A stretch of 64,000 bases of DNA from Psychrobacter pygoscelis (GTDB lineage: Bacteria > Pseudomonadota > Gammaproteobacteria > Pseudomonadales > Moraxellaceae), in the NCBI RefSeq assembly GCF_004335015.1, contig NZ_RQRU01000004.1, forward strand, positions 1 to 64,000. The letters are read 5' to 3'. The notes below the pieces were generated by a model. It made no database searches. It was not told the origin of the DNA and saw nothing but the letters and a program-made list of their open reading frames with translations. This document shows positions 49,900 through 59,601 of the stretch, in pieces. Numbering within the stretch: the first letter of the stretch is position 1; the number at the start of each line of letters is the position of its first letter. Made by a program: the position numbers and the translations under genes.

Positions 49900-50895
49900 C
49901 TAAACCTCCCAATCCGTCTTCAAAGCCAAAGCCTTCACTACCTCAAACATGACATCCAGCGCCTTATGCGTGGTAAACATATTGAGACACTCTTGGCGGA
50001 ATTCCTGTTCACTTAAGTTTTCGCTAGCGCAAATAAAGGCTAGTGGCAGCACCAAGGCATCTTTGACGATATCAGCAATATCAAAAACCAATGCCCCGCG
50101 ACGGGTCTTACCATGCATCACTGCAAAGCCATGCGGAATACCCAATACCCAAGCAGTCGTTGCACCTAATCCATAAGCGAGATAGTTACCATGATTGAGG
50201 AAGCCATTGGCCTTGTCGATACCCTCATGGTCTCGGCTAAAGCCAGAATAGCCCGTATTTTCAGCAGCGAGTTTATACAGCTGTTTGGTCAGACGCGCCT
50301 CTAATTGCAATAAATGCATGGTTTGTTCTTGCTTATCAATTTGACGCTGGTTGCTATCGATTAACCTAGCAATTTCATCATTACCACTATCAAAGCCCTG
50401 CTGTTTTAAATCGCCATCTTTGCGCCAGACTTTTTTTAAAAAATCCAAACGGGCATGCTGAATTTGTTTGGCCGCTTGCAGGCGTTTGTCATCATCCCAC
50501 CACCACTGCATCCAACCTTGCATATAGTCAGTAGGGCGATACTCAGATTGCGGCGTTAGCCACTCGACATAGACCTCACGCTCTGACCCCATAAACAGCG
50601 GTGTACCGCCGCCACCGCAAAAGCCAACCAATACGCCTGCCTGCGACAGTAGCCGCATAGCGGCTTGGGTGATGGATGTGCCTGTGCCGAGTAGTAGCGA
50701 GGTAGTATTGGCAATAGGGATGTTGTAGTACTCATTGGCCTTATCGTCTTCAGTTAGATAGAGAACGCGGCCATCTTTTTGCATAACCCTACAGTGCGAG
50801 AGATAGTAGATATTGGCGCGCTTAGAGTGCAATATAGTCTTGAGGTCAGAGGAGACAAAGCTATTATCGGTATAAGGGTTACTCCGTTTTGCCAT
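49900..50895 (-). CDS. cas1: Cas1 integrase, type I-F
   Basis: This 331-residue protein integrates new spacers at the leader end of the array. The metal-binding residues are E199 (QLEARLTKQL), H261 (AVMHGKTRRGA) and D272/D275 (FDIADIVKDA), as in Pseudomonas Cas1. The I-F style start LKTILHSKRANIYYLSHC is present. It heads the operon; the stop TAG abuts the cas2-3 ATG with no gap. The region upstream holds the operon promoter. Confidence 0.96.
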   Translation of the reverse strand: MAKRSNPYTDNSFVSSDLKTILHSKRANIYYLSHCRVMQKDGRVLYLTEDDKANEYYNIPIANTTSLLLGTGTSITQAAMRLLSQAGVLVGFCGGGGTPLFMGSEREVYVEWLTPQSEYRPTDYMQGWMQWWWDDDKRLQAAKQIQHARLDFLKKVWRKDGDLKQQGFDSGNDEIARLIDSNQRQIDKQEQTMHLLQLEARLTKQLYKLAAENTGYSGFSRDHEGIDKANGFLNHGNYLAYGLGATTAWVLGIPHGFAVMHGKTRRGALVFDIADIVKDALVLPLAFICASENLSEQEFRQECLNMFTTHKALDVMFEVVKALALKTDWEV

Positions 50896-51261
50896 AATTT
50901 ATTCCGTTTATATTTTTTATAAAACCATGATTAATCTAAGTATTTAAAAAGCATACTCGGTCATTCTCAAGTTCACAATAGATAAGCGGAACTAGACGAC
51001 AACAATTGTCGCCTGTGAAGTTTAAGATAAGTTTTTATATAAGCTTCAAGAAAGACTGCGGTTTTATTATTATTGCGTTAATATATGCTTTTTATTGCGA
51101 AGCAACTTACACTGGGCTTTAGGATTAGACTGCTGGCTTTTTTATTAGCGCTATAGGCGTGTCAGCCTTATGCCAAGGTCATATTTGCAGCACTATGGTT
51201 ATAGCCTTATTCCCTATTATCTTTTTGTTACTTTGATTCGGTGAATCAGAGGGTCTGTTTC
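50896..51261. other. divergent promoter region of the cas operon and the MFS gene
   Basis: This AT-rich region lies between divergent genes. TATAAAA-like sequences occur close to the cas1 start on the - strand but no firm promoter can be assigned. No open frame of note. Confidence 0.5.
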
Positions 51262-52497
51262 ATGTCATCTAAAATAGCTTCAAGCTCCAATATATCCGCT
51301 AATGCTTCTCAGAATACGCCTTCAGAGTCGCCATCATTTATCTTAAAGCTTACGATTGCCTTGATTGGTATGTTTGCCTTTTTACAGGTCTATTCGATTC
51401 AGTCGATACTACCCGTATTAATGCACAGCTTCTCAGCCACAGAGGTTCAGGTCGGGATGGGCGTAGGTGCGACGGTTATGGCGATTGCCATTATGTCACC
51501 GTTTTTAGGCATGCTGTCTGATGCCATCGGTCGAAAGCTGCTTATCACAGGAGCACTGTTTTTCTTAGCAGTGCCTACGGCGCTGATTGCGCTAAGCTCT
51601 AGTATGGAGTGGCTAACCTTTTGGCGCTTTATGCAGGGGCTTTCTGTGCCAGGGATTACCGTGGTGACGATTGCGTATGTCGGTGAGGAGTTCAAAGGTC
51701 GCGCGGTGACAGAGCTGATGTCTTATTATGTCTCAGGGACGGTCTTTGGCGGCTTTATGGGGCGTTTTATATTAGGGCACTTGCATGAATGGATGGGCTG
51801 GCGCAATGCGTATTACGTGATGGCGGGCCTGACGCTAGCGGGGGCGATTTGGGTGACTAGGACCTTACCGGCCTCGCAGCACTTTGAGGCAAATCCTAAT
51901 TTCCGCTCGGCGCTGCAGACACTCGCGGGTCACTTGACCAATCGCTATGTCATCTCGGCATGCTTACTTGGTGCTTGTGTACTGTTTTCTTTAGTCGGCT
52001 GCTTTACCTTTATTAATCTACATTTGGCCGAGTCACCTTATACCTTAAGCACCGGTCAGCTGGCCAATATTTTTGCCGTCTATTTAATTGGGGTCATTAT
52101 TACGCCGTTGTCCTCGCGTATTGTGCGCCGTTTTGGCTCTGCTCGGACCGTCATTGCTGCGGTTATTATGTCTATGTTAGGGGTTCTATTGACTTTGTCT
52201 GCACCGTTATGGTTGATCATCGTTGGGCTAAGTGTTATGTCATCTGGGGTGTTTATTACCCAATCGGCAACCATCAGCTATATCGCGGTCAATGTCGCTA
52301 AGGGGCGCTCATTGGCATCTGGACTATACTATATGAGCTACTATGCAGGTGGCACCTTGGGGGCGTGGGCGTGTGGATTGGCTTATGCTCGTGGTCAGTG
52401 GCTCTGGACCGTTTGGTTATTGCTCGCTATTCAAGTCGTAGCGCTGCTTATTGCCAGCTTGGGCATGGTGAAGACAAGCCTGAATAAAGCGACTTGA
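51262..52497 (+). CDS. MFS transporter
   Basis: This 411-residue inner-membrane protein of the major facilitator family has twelve hydrophobic segments. The loop 2-3 motif GMLSDAIGRKLLITGALF is present. The ATG at 51262 follows GAGGG by eight bases, so it is preferred over the GTG at 51241. It resembles sugar or drug exporters of the DHA1/YnfM-like group (FAVYLIGVIITPLSSRIV; YMSYYAGGTLGAW). The substrate is unknown. The gene stands alone beside the CRISPR locus. Confidence 0.85.
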   Translation: MSSKIASSSNISANASQNTPSESPSFILKLTIALIGMFAFLQVYSIQSILPVLMHSFSATEVQVGMGVGATVMAIAIMSPFLGMLSDAIGRKLLITGALFFLAVPTALIALSSSMEWLTFWRFMQGLSVPGITVVTIAYVGEEFKGRAVTELMSYYVSGTVFGGFMGRFILGHLHEWMGWRNAYYVMAGLTLAGAIWVTRTLPASQHFEANPNFRSALQTLAGHLTNRYVISACLLGACVLFSLVGCFTFINLHLAESPYTLSTGQLANIFAVYLIGVIITPLSSRIVRRFGSARTVIAAVIMSMLGVLLTLSAPLWLIIVGLSVMSSGVFITQSATISYIAVNVAKGRSLASGLYYMSYYAGGTLGAWACGLAYARGQWLWTVWLLLAIQVVALLIASLGMVKTSLNKAT

Positions 52498-52972
52498 TAC
52501 GCGATTTAATTAAGGGCATGATAGCTAAGAGACTTAAGTTATAGTTAACATTAATCAATTAATGTCAGCTTATTGGCTAAATAATCACCCTATATTATTG
52601 AAGTAAAATTGAATAATACTAGAGTGGCTTTACAAGCTTATACTTTTTGCCTACTATCAGGAGTTAGAGTAGTCATGATTATGCAGTAGCTTATAGAATT
52701 TCTAGGATTTTTAAGAGTTGGTATTAGTAATTCATTACCTTCTCTTGCACCAGTTGTTCGAAAGTGGCAAATAATGACATGCTCGGTTTTGTAGGCTTTA
52801 TGGTTAGTCTCACATAATGTCGATCTTAAATAGTGCCGATAGACAATAGCTTGCTTAGTGTATCAATTTCTAACTCTCGGTAACCCTTGAGGGCACATCA
52901 GATCGAACGATAAATGATAGTTAAACCCATATTGCCTTTTATCTTTAACCCTATTACAAGGAAGTCGTCTTT
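52498..52972. other. intergenic region, no gene seen
   Basis: About 475 AT-rich bases lie before the AlkK-like gene. No open frame, tRNA or clear terminator is visible. An AAGGAAG ribosome binding site lies at the right end. Confidence 0.5.
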
Positions 52973-54643
52973 ATGTCGAACCATTACAGCAGCGCCCCAT
53001 CAGCGTACGCCTATCCGCTAATTATCAAGCAGCTTTTGAACCGTGCTAAGACGGTCTCGACTGAGCAAGAGATCATCTATGCGGACAAGATGCGCATGAG
53101 CTATGCAGACTTTTTTAAGCGCATCGCTAAGCTTGCCAATGTCCTAGACGGCCTAAACCTAGCGCATGGTGATGTGGTGGCAGTCATGGACTGGGACAGC
53201 CATCGCTATCTTGAGTCATACTTTGCGGTGCCGATGTCGCAGTATGTGATTCAGACTGTCAATATCCGTCTGTCGCCTGAAAAGATCCTATACACCATCA
53301 ACCATGCCAAGCCTAAAGTATTGATGGTTAATTCTGAATTTGCCCCGCTGGTCAAAGACTATCAGTTTGAAAATTCCTCTATTGAGCACATTATCTGGCT
53401 AGATGATAACGGCGTCTCCTACGAAGGCGTCTTTGGTGGTAATGAAAGCCGTGTGATCGGCGAGTACGAAGCACTACTAGAGCAAGCCAGCGACGAGTTT
53501 GAGTTCCAAGACTTCGATGAGAATACCATCGCCAGTACCTTCTATACCTCAGGGACCACAGGCGACCCTAAAGGGGTGTTCTTTAGCCATCGCCAGCTTG
53601 TGCTACATACCTTAACTGAAGCGGCTTCACTTGGCGTATTGCCGAGCAAGCAAGGCGTAAGCTTTGGTGATGTGTATATGCCAATGACGCCGATGTTCCA
53701 TGTACATGCTTGGGGCTTCCCATTCACGGCGACCATGATTGGTCTCAAGCAAGTCTATCCAGGCCGTTATGCGCCGGATACCTTGATGGATCTCATCCTC
53801 AATGAGAAGGTCAGTATTACGCACTGTGTACCGACTATCTTGCAGATGGTCTTAGGCGAGGCGCACAAGCGCGGTGTTGACTTTGCTGGTCTGAAGATGA
53901 TCATCGGTGGCTCACGCTTGACTGAAGGTCTGGCCAAAGCTGCTTTAGCGAGCAACATTGAAGTCTATACCGGTTACGGCATGTCAGAGACAGCGCCGCT
54001 GATTAGTCTTAGTAAGTTCAGTACTGCTGAGCCTGAAATGAGTGAAGAAGAAGACATTAGCCGCCGCTGTATGACGGGTAATCCTGTCATGATGGTCGAT
54101 GCTCAGATTTGGAATGACTCTGATAAAGCGTTGCCGCATGATGGCAAGCAGACAGGTGAGCTGGTTCTGCGTGCACCGTGGCTCACACAAAGCTACTTTA
54201 AAAATGACGATGCAGGCCGTGAGCTTTGGGAGGGCGGCTATATGCATACCGCAGATATCGCCTATATGACGCCAGCTGGTACTATTAAGATTACCGACCG
54301 TCTAAAAGACGTCATTAAATCCGGTGGTGAGTGGATCTCCTCACTAGAGATTGAGACTATTTTATCATTGCATCCGTCTGTGGCCGATGTCGCCGTGATT
54401 GGTGTTCGTGATGAGAAGTGGGGTGAGCGCCCAATAGCGGCTATTATCTTAAAGCCAAATCATAAAGACACTACTGCCGATGATATTAAAGCGGTAGCTG
54501 AGCAAGCAGTTGAAAAGGGTATGATTCCAAAGTATGGCGTACCAAGTGAGTTTAAATTTGTCGATGAGCTACCGAAGACTTCGGTAGGCAAGCACGACAA
54601 AAAAGCCATGCGTGAACTGTTCGCTGACCAAACTGGTATTTAA
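52973..54643 (+). CDS. AlkK-like medium-chain fatty acid--CoA ligase
   Basis: This 556-residue enzyme of the ANL family activates fatty acids to acyl-CoA through an acyl-AMP. The phosphate-binding loop is YTSGTTGDPKG at about 191-201. The acceptor motif VYTGYGMSETAP lies near residues 325-336, and the C-terminal hinge DRLKDVIKSGGEWIS and lysine (KTSVGKHDKK) are in place. It matches AlkK and related medium-chain ligases best; the exact chain length is not readable. A terminator follows. Confidence 0.88.
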   Translation: MSNHYSSAPSAYAYPLIIKQLLNRAKTVSTEQEIIYADKMRMSYADFFKRIAKLANVLDGLNLAHGDVVAVMDWDSHRYLESYFAVPMSQYVIQTVNIRLSPEKILYTINHAKPKVLMVNSEFAPLVKDYQFENSSIEHIIWLDDNGVSYEGVFGGNESRVIGEYEALLEQASDEFEFQDFDENTIASTFYTSGTTGDPKGVFFSHRQLVLHTLTEAASLGVLPSKQGVSFGDVYMPMTPMFHVHAWGFPFTATMIGLKQVYPGRYAPDTLMDLILNEKVSITHCVPTILQMVLGEAHKRGVDFAGLKMIIGGSRLTEGLAKAALASNIEVYTGYGMSETAPLISLSKFSTAEPEMSEEEDISRRCMTGNPVMMVDAQIWNDSDKALPHDGKQTGELVLRAPWLTQSYFKNDDAGRELWEGGYMHTADIAYMTPAGTIKITDRLKDVIKSGGEWISSLEIETILSLHPSVADVAVIGVRDEKWGERPIAAIILKPNHKDTTADDIKAVAEQAVEKGMIPKYGVPSEFKFVDELPKTSVGKHDKKAMRELFADQTGI

Positions 54644-54680
54644 AACCTAGTTGCTGGTATTAAGTAGCAAGCTTTAAACC

Positions 54681-54720
54681 GTTAGTGACAGTTTATTTAA
54701 GTCAGTGACAGTTTATTTAA
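54681..54720. repeat. 20-bp direct repeat, two copies
   Basis: GTTAGTGACAGTTTATTTAA is followed at once by GTCAGTGACAGTTTATTTAA, one mismatch. It lies just before the terminator of the AlkK-like gene. Confidence 0.85.
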
Positions 54721-54750
54721 AAGGCCATGAGATACCTTGTGGCCTTTTTT
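54719..54750 (+). terminator. intrinsic terminator of the AlkK-like gene
   Basis: AAAAGGCCA and TGGCCTTTTTT form the stem around a short loop, with a T run. Confidence 0.8.
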
Positions 54751-54812
54751 ATCGCCATCAAGAATTGACCTTTATCGTTGACTCTGTTAAATTTAATCCT
54801 ACATTTTAAAAT

Positions 54813-54827
54813 GATACATTATGTATC
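54813..54827. promoter_or_regulatory. candidate operator upstream of the prpE-like gene
   Basis: GATACATTATGTATC is a perfect 15-base palindrome about 155 bp upstream of the start. A related sequence occurs before mmsA (57684-57700). The binding regulator is unknown. Confidence 0.4.
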
Positions 54828-54982
54828 GGTTTTTAAACTGTGAGCTAGCTTTTTTATTACGGTTTAACCGTTAAACGATTCAAATATCTTTAAGATTTTG
54901 CATTAGGGTCGGCAGGGACTGCCACCTCAACCGTCATATTGATTCGCAATTTTGACCATCAACGCCGCTAAGGACAGCCACT

Positions 54983-57007
54983 ATGACTAACCAAACCTCC
55001 CCGTTTAGCCAGCTTAATATCGACAAAGACCCCACGACTTTTGATGATTTGTACCGAGCCTCTATGACAGACCCTGAGAGCTTTTGGGGCAGGCAAGCTG
55101 AGCGTATTTATTGGCATAAAGCACCCGAGCAAATCCTCGATGACAGCAAGCTGCCCTTTGCCAAATGGTATGTGGGCGGCGAGACCAATCTTTGCTACAA
55201 CTGCGTCGACCGTCACTTAGAGGCGCGCGCCGAGCAAGATGCTTTTGTCTGGGTCTCCTCTGAGATTAACCAAGACCTATTAGATAACCATCCTAATGTC
55301 GAAGGCGCTTTTAAACGCTTGGGCACGCATGTAGAATTTTATACCGATTACGCCAAGTGCCGACTAACTTATAATAACTTATATAAAGAAGTTAACTACT
55401 TCGCCGATGTGTTACAGCGTCATGGTATTGGCCGCGGTGACCGCGTCGTTATCTATATGCCAATGGTGCTAGAGGCGGCCTTCGCCATGCTAGCGTGTAC
55501 ACGAATTGGCGCAGTCCATTCGGTGGTATTCGGTGGCTTTGCCGCGCACAATCTAGCCGTCCGCATGGATGATGCGGAAGCCAAAATGGTCATTACTGTC
55601 GATGCAGGACTGCGCGGCGGCAAGGTGATTAACTATAAGAACCTAGTTAGCCAAGGCGTCGAGCAAGCCAAGCATAAGCCTGAGCATGTGCTGGTCATCG
55701 ATCGCGGTATCATGCCGTACGAGCCTGAAGATATCGATGTCGATTATGCTGAGCAGCGTCAGGTCAGTAGTGATAATAACGCTACTGTAGATCCAGTCTG
55801 GGTAGAGTCCAATGAGCCGTCGTACTTACTTTATACCTCAGGCACTACAGGTGCGCCAAAAGGGGTGCAGCGCGATACTGGTGGTCACGCGGTGGCTTTG
55901 GCTGCCTCGATAGACTATGTCTATGATGGCAAGCCGGGTGAGACCTTTTGGGCGATATCCGATATCGGTTGGGCAGTGGGGCACTCTTATACCATTTATG
56001 CACCGCTCTTGGCAGGTATGACCAGCATTATGTACGAAGGACTGCCGCATCGCCCCAATCCAGGTATCTGGTGGCGCATCGTTGAGGCCAACAAAGTCAA
56101 TATCCTCTTTACCGCACCAACAGGCGTGCGCATGCTCAAAAAACAAGACGAGATTTGGATGACCCGCTACGATGTCAGTAGCGTCAAATCCTTCTTCCTT
56201 GCCGGTGAGCCTTTAGATGAGCCTACCGCAGAGTGGCTTTCTGGTCATCTTGGCGTCCCCATCTTAGACCACTATTGGCAGACGGAAACTGGCTGGCCTA
56301 TCCTCAGTCACGTGCCCAAATTCGCTGACAAGACGCACAAGCAAGGCTCACCTGGCTACCCTATGTACGGTTATAACGCCCAAGTCATCAATGCCGAGAC
56401 GGGAAAGGCGTGCGGTGCTGGCGAAAAAGGCTTACTGGCTATCAAGGCCCCACTACCACCCGGCTGCCTCACCACTGTCTGGCGCAATGATAAGCGCTTT
56501 ATCAATGGCTACTTCAACCTCTTTGACGGTCAGCAGTACTCCACCTCAGACTATGCTATGACTGACGAGGAAGGCTTCTACTACATCCTCGGTCGCACCG
56601 ATGACGTCATCAATGTCGCCGGTCACCGCCTTGGCACCCAAGAGATTGAAGGCGCTATTAGCGACCACCCTGAAGTCGCCGAGTGCGGCGTCGTTGGCAT
56701 CCATGACGAGCTTAAAGGCGAGCTGCCCGTGGCCTTTTGCGTACTGCGCGACCCTACTATCGTCGATGACACCGAAAACCGCTTCCGCATCGAGCAGCAA
56801 ATCGTCGGTACTGTCTCCAAATCCCTAGGCGCTATCGCCAGACCTGCTGCCGTCTACTTCCCCAAAGCGCTACCAAAAACTCGCTCTGGCAAGATTCTAC
56901 GCCGTGCTATTCGCGCCCTTGCCGAAGGCCAAGAGCCGGGCGACATGTCCACCCTTGACGACCCAAGTGCCATCGACGCCGTCAAAAAAGCCATTGAGCA
57001 TTATTAA
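54983..57007 (+). CDS. prpE: PrpE-like propionate--CoA ligase
   Basis: This 674-residue enzyme of the acetyl-CoA synthetase group activates propionate (or acetate) to its CoA ester. The phosphate loop is YTSGTTGAPKG at about 284-294, the acceptor region is ILDHYWQTETGWP, and the catalytic lysine is K637 in RSGKILRR. The start region FDDLYRASMTDPESFWG and the GQEPGDMSTLDDPSAID end are typical of PrpE rather than Acs. Codon use is C-rich near the 3' end, unlike nearby genes. It lies upstream of the valine cluster, which yields propionyl-CoA. The last codons are followed by a large gap. Confidence 0.85.
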   Translation: MTNQTSPFSQLNIDKDPTTFDDLYRASMTDPESFWGRQAERIYWHKAPEQILDDSKLPFAKWYVGGETNLCYNCVDRHLEARAEQDAFVWVSSEINQDLLDNHPNVEGAFKRLGTHVEFYTDYAKCRLTYNNLYKEVNYFADVLQRHGIGRGDRVVIYMPMVLEAAFAMLACTRIGAVHSVVFGGFAAHNLAVRMDDAEAKMVITVDAGLRGGKVINYKNLVSQGVEQAKHKPEHVLVIDRGIMPYEPEDIDVDYAEQRQVSSDNNATVDPVWVESNEPSYLLYTSGTTGAPKGVQRDTGGHAVALAASIDYVYDGKPGETFWAISDIGWAVGHSYTIYAPLLAGMTSIMYEGLPHRPNPGIWWRIVEANKVNILFTAPTGVRMLKKQDEIWMTRYDVSSVKSFFLAGEPLDEPTAEWLSGHLGVPILDHYWQTETGWPILSHVPKFADKTHKQGSPGYPMYGYNAQVINAETGKACGAGEKGLLAIKAPLPPGCLTTVWRNDKRFINGYFNLFDGQQYSTSDYAMTDEEGFYYILGRTDDVINVAGHRLGTQEIEGAISDHPEVAECGVVGIHDELKGELPVAFCVLRDPTIVDDTENRFRIEQQIVGTVSKSLGAIARPAAVYFPKALPKTRSGKILRRAIRALAEGQEPGDMSTLDDPSAIDAVKKAIEHY

Positions 57008-57071
57008 GCTCGATGAGTGAGGATAGTGAGAGCGATTCTTTGGCTCCCTAAGCGCTAGTTAATAGACGTTT

Positions 57072-57223
57072 ATGGAGCCGATCCCGCTTTCCGCTTGTAT
57101 CTCCTCAGCTGGGCGTGGCGGTGGCACGAGCTGAGAGATTCCTGCTCGGCGAGACTATCTCAGACTCTAGCCACCGCAACACGCCCAGCCGAGCAGGATA
57201 CCGCTGCAATCGGGGCTAAACCG
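57072..57223. ncRNA. GC-rich structured intergenic element, possible RNA or mobile palindrome
   Basis: This 150-bp GC-rich block stands out in AT-rich surroundings. GCTGGGCGTGGCGGTGGC at 57108-57125 pairs with GCCACCGCAACACGCCCAGC at 57170-57189. CCTGCTCGGC at 57141-57150 can pair with GCCGAGCAGG at 57188-57197, which crosses the first stem as in a pseudoknot or alternative fold. ATCTCCTCAGCT at 57099-57110 matches AGCTGAGAGAT at 57129-57139. No protein frame explains it. Neither strand nor transcription is shown. Confidence 0.35.
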
Positions 57224-57281
57224 CATCTCATGGCTGCCTTAGCTATATTTATTACATTAAGATAAGTTATTAGTCTTTTAG

Positions 57282-57350
57282 AGAATCCCCTTTAAGCGAT
57301 TTTCTCTGGCGCTCGGAGCACAGCAGTGCTTTGCTTTAACCCTCGCTCAG
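57282..57350. repeat. intergenic palindromic element like those beside the CRISPR array
   Basis: The order of palindromes here (GAGAATCCCCTTTAAGCGATTTTCTC then GCAGTGCTTTGC) matches in diverged form the pair inside the 125-bp units at 41455-41704, with the same TTTAAC after it. It looks like a dispersed REP-like element. Confidence 0.5.
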
Positions 57351-57683
57351 GGAACGGATCTTCACTGCTTTCAGCGCATTAAAATATAGTAAACCCTCGG
57401 TAAAACTGACCATGCAAATGAGTGACTGGGAGAAGTTACCTGTTAAAAGTCTTAACATGGCTGAGGCGGCGTAACTTACGACCAGTGATTCTTTCTAAAT
57501 TGAAAGGCATTTAGTTATCGTTAAAGTCATATCTATCCCGAATCTAGATGACGAAAAGTCTGTCACGCATAGTAAGCTTATCCCATATCTTTTTGGCATA
57601 ATTGCTAGCTAAGAGGCGACTAAGCAAAAAACTCGCTCGCCCCCTTGACCTGAGATTCAAAACATTGCTATAGTCAATAATAA

Positions 57684-57700
57684 CGATACATGTTTTATCA
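57684..57700. promoter_or_regulatory. candidate operator upstream of mmsA
   Basis: CGATACATGTTTTATCA is an imperfect palindrome 165 bp before the mmsA start, similar to GATACATTATGTATC before the prpE-like gene. Both are flanked by TTTTAAA on one side. Confidence 0.4.
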
Positions 57701-57865
57701 TTTTAAAGAATAAAAAAGCTTTGAACTTACTGTTATAAGCTCATTATTTAAAGATACAATGCTCGACTAATATTATGATTTATCAGCGTAAAACGGATTT
57801 ATGCTGCTATTATTGATTGCCTATGCCGGCTTATAGCCTTCAAAACAAATAGATAAGGACATCAC

Positions 57866-59365
57866 ATGCATCAGAATTCTCAATCAGTCAAACAACTCAT
57901 CAACGGTCAGTTTGTAGATTCTAATACCTCAGAATGGATTGACCTGACTGACCCTGCCACCCAAGAGGTCATCGCCAAAGTCCCACAGACCACAGACGAT
58001 GAAATCAATCAAGCCGTTGCTGCCGCTAAAGCTGCCTTTCAGACATGGCGAAAGACGCCAATTAGCACCAGAGCGCGCGTTTTTTTAAAGTACCAAGCCT
58101 TAATCCGTGAGCACATGGACGAGCTGGCCGAGACACTAACAGCAGAGCAGGGCAAGACGATTGCTGATGCCCGAGGTGATGTGTTCCGAGGTTTGGAAGT
58201 CGTTGAGCATGCCGCGAGTATTACCAATTTACAGATTGGCGACTTCGTCGAGAATGTCGGTACTGGCGTCGATACCTATAGCATTTGGCAGCCGCTGGGC
58301 GTGTGCGCAGGCATCACCCCATTTAACTTCCCCGCGATGATCCCATTGTGGATGTTCCCTATGGCTATCGCCACGGGCAACACCTTTATCCTAAAACCCT
58401 CTGAACAAGACCCGATGGTCACAATGCGGCTGGTCGAGTTGGCGGTTGAGGCTGGTATCCCAGAAGGCGTGCTTAACGTCGTGCACGGCGGTAAAGCCAC
58501 CGTCGATGCTATTTGTGACCACCCCGATATCAAGGCGGTATCATTCGTCGGCTCTACCAACGTTGGCCGTCACGTTTATGAGCGCGCAGGTCAAGCAGGC
58601 AAGCGCGTCCAATGTATGATGGGCGCCAAAAACCACGCGGTTATCCTACCGGATGCTAATAAAGAGCAAACTTTGAATCAATTAGCTGGCGCTGCCTTCG
58701 GTGCGGCAGGTCAGCGCTGTATGGCGCTATCGGTCGTGGTATTAGTAGGGCAAGCGGGCGAGTGGGTCAACGACATTAAGGCCAAGGCTGAAAGTTTGGT
58801 GGTCGCTGCCGGTAAGCATGACAAAGACTTGGGCCCGCTTATTAGTCCTGCTGCCAAAGAGCGGGTGGAGCGCTTGATTCAATCCGGCGTTGATGAAGGG
58901 GCTAGTCTAATCTTAGACGGTCGCGGCATCACTGTAGAAGGTTATGAGAAGGGCAACTTTGTCGGACCAACCATCTTTGACCATGTCACTACTGATATGC
59001 AGATTTACTCGCAAGAGATATTCGGCCCTGTACTTTGTATCATGCGCGCGGATACGCTTGATGAGGCCATCGAGATCATCAATGCCAATCCGAATGGCAA
59101 TGGCACGGCTATCTTTACCCAGTCAGGCGCCGCCGCGCATAAATTCCAGCAAAATATCGATGTCGGTCAAGTGGGTATCAATTTACCGATTCCTGTGCCC
59201 TTACCGATGTTCTCTTTCTCAGGCTCGCGAGCCAGTAAGCTTGGCGACTTAGGCCCTTATGGCAAGCAAGCGGTGCAGTTCTATACCCAGGCCAAGACGG
59301 TCACGGCGCGCTGGTTTGATGATGACGCTAGCCGCGGTAAGGTCAATACCACGATTTCAATGTAA
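57866..59365 (+). CDS. mmsA: methylmalonate-semialdehyde dehydrogenase (CoA-acylating)
   Basis: This 499-residue enzyme converts methylmalonate semialdehyde and CoA to propionyl-CoA and CO2 with NAD, the last valine step here. The catalytic cysteine is C285 in [10 protein letters not shown] and the cofactor segment is [10 protein letters not shown] at about residues 151-160. The segment [20 protein letters not shown] is typical of MmsA, as is the missing general-base glutamate near FVGSTNVG. Length is standard. It opens the cluster of valine genes on the + strand. Confidence 0.94.
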   Translation: MHQNSQSVKQLINGQFVDSNTSEWIDLTDPATQEVIAKVPQTTDDEINQAVAAAKAAFQTWRKTPISTRARVFLKYQALIREHMDELAETLTAEQGKTIADARGDVFRGLEVVEHAASITNLQIGDFVENVGTGVDTYSIWQPLGVCAGITPFNFPAMIPLWMFPMAIATGNTFILKPSEQDPMVTMRLVELAVEAGIPEGVLNVVHGGKATVDAICDHPDIKAVSFVGSTNVGRHVYERAGQAGKRVQCMMGAKNHAVILPDANKEQTLNQLAGAAFGAAGQRCMALSVVVLVGQAGEWVNDIKAKAESLVVAAGKHDKDLGPLISPAAKERVERLIQSGVDEGASLILDGRGITVEGYEKGNFVGPTIFDHVTTDMQIYSQEIFGPVLCIMRADTLDEAIEIINANPNGNGTAIFTQSGAAAHKFQQNIDVGQVGINLPIPVPLPMFSFSGSRASKLGDLGPYGKQAVQFYTQAKTVTARWFDDDASRGKVNTTISM

Positions 59366-59368
59366 CAG

Positions 59369-59413
59369 TTTTCAATGAAGTGCTTTTCAATAAAGTGCTT
59401 TTCAATGAAATAA
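59369..59413. repeat. 15-bp tandem repeat, three copies
   Basis: TTTTCAATGAAGTGC, TTTTCAATAAAGTGC and TTTTCAATGAAATAA follow one another just after the mmsA stop. It resembles a small minisatellite and part of it resembles the gene end itself. Confidence 0.85.
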
Positions 59414-59601
59414 TAGCAATAGAACACGTATTTATGACTAAAGCTCTACCACTGTATCAATAGGAGAGCAGCCATCAATTTATAGGTGTTAGTACTGTCT
59501 ATTACTAATTGCAGCCGCTACCAATCGATCAACGTAGAGTTTGGTCAATTAGGTTAGAATGAGATTTCTATCAAAGACAAAGTTAAAGTTAAGGACGACA
59601 C

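Noticed and set aside
41455..50895. Tn7-like (I-F3, CAST) CRISPR transposon
   Set aside because: cas1 and the cas2-3 nuclease are present and Tns genes are absent; this is an ordinary I-F1 defence locus.
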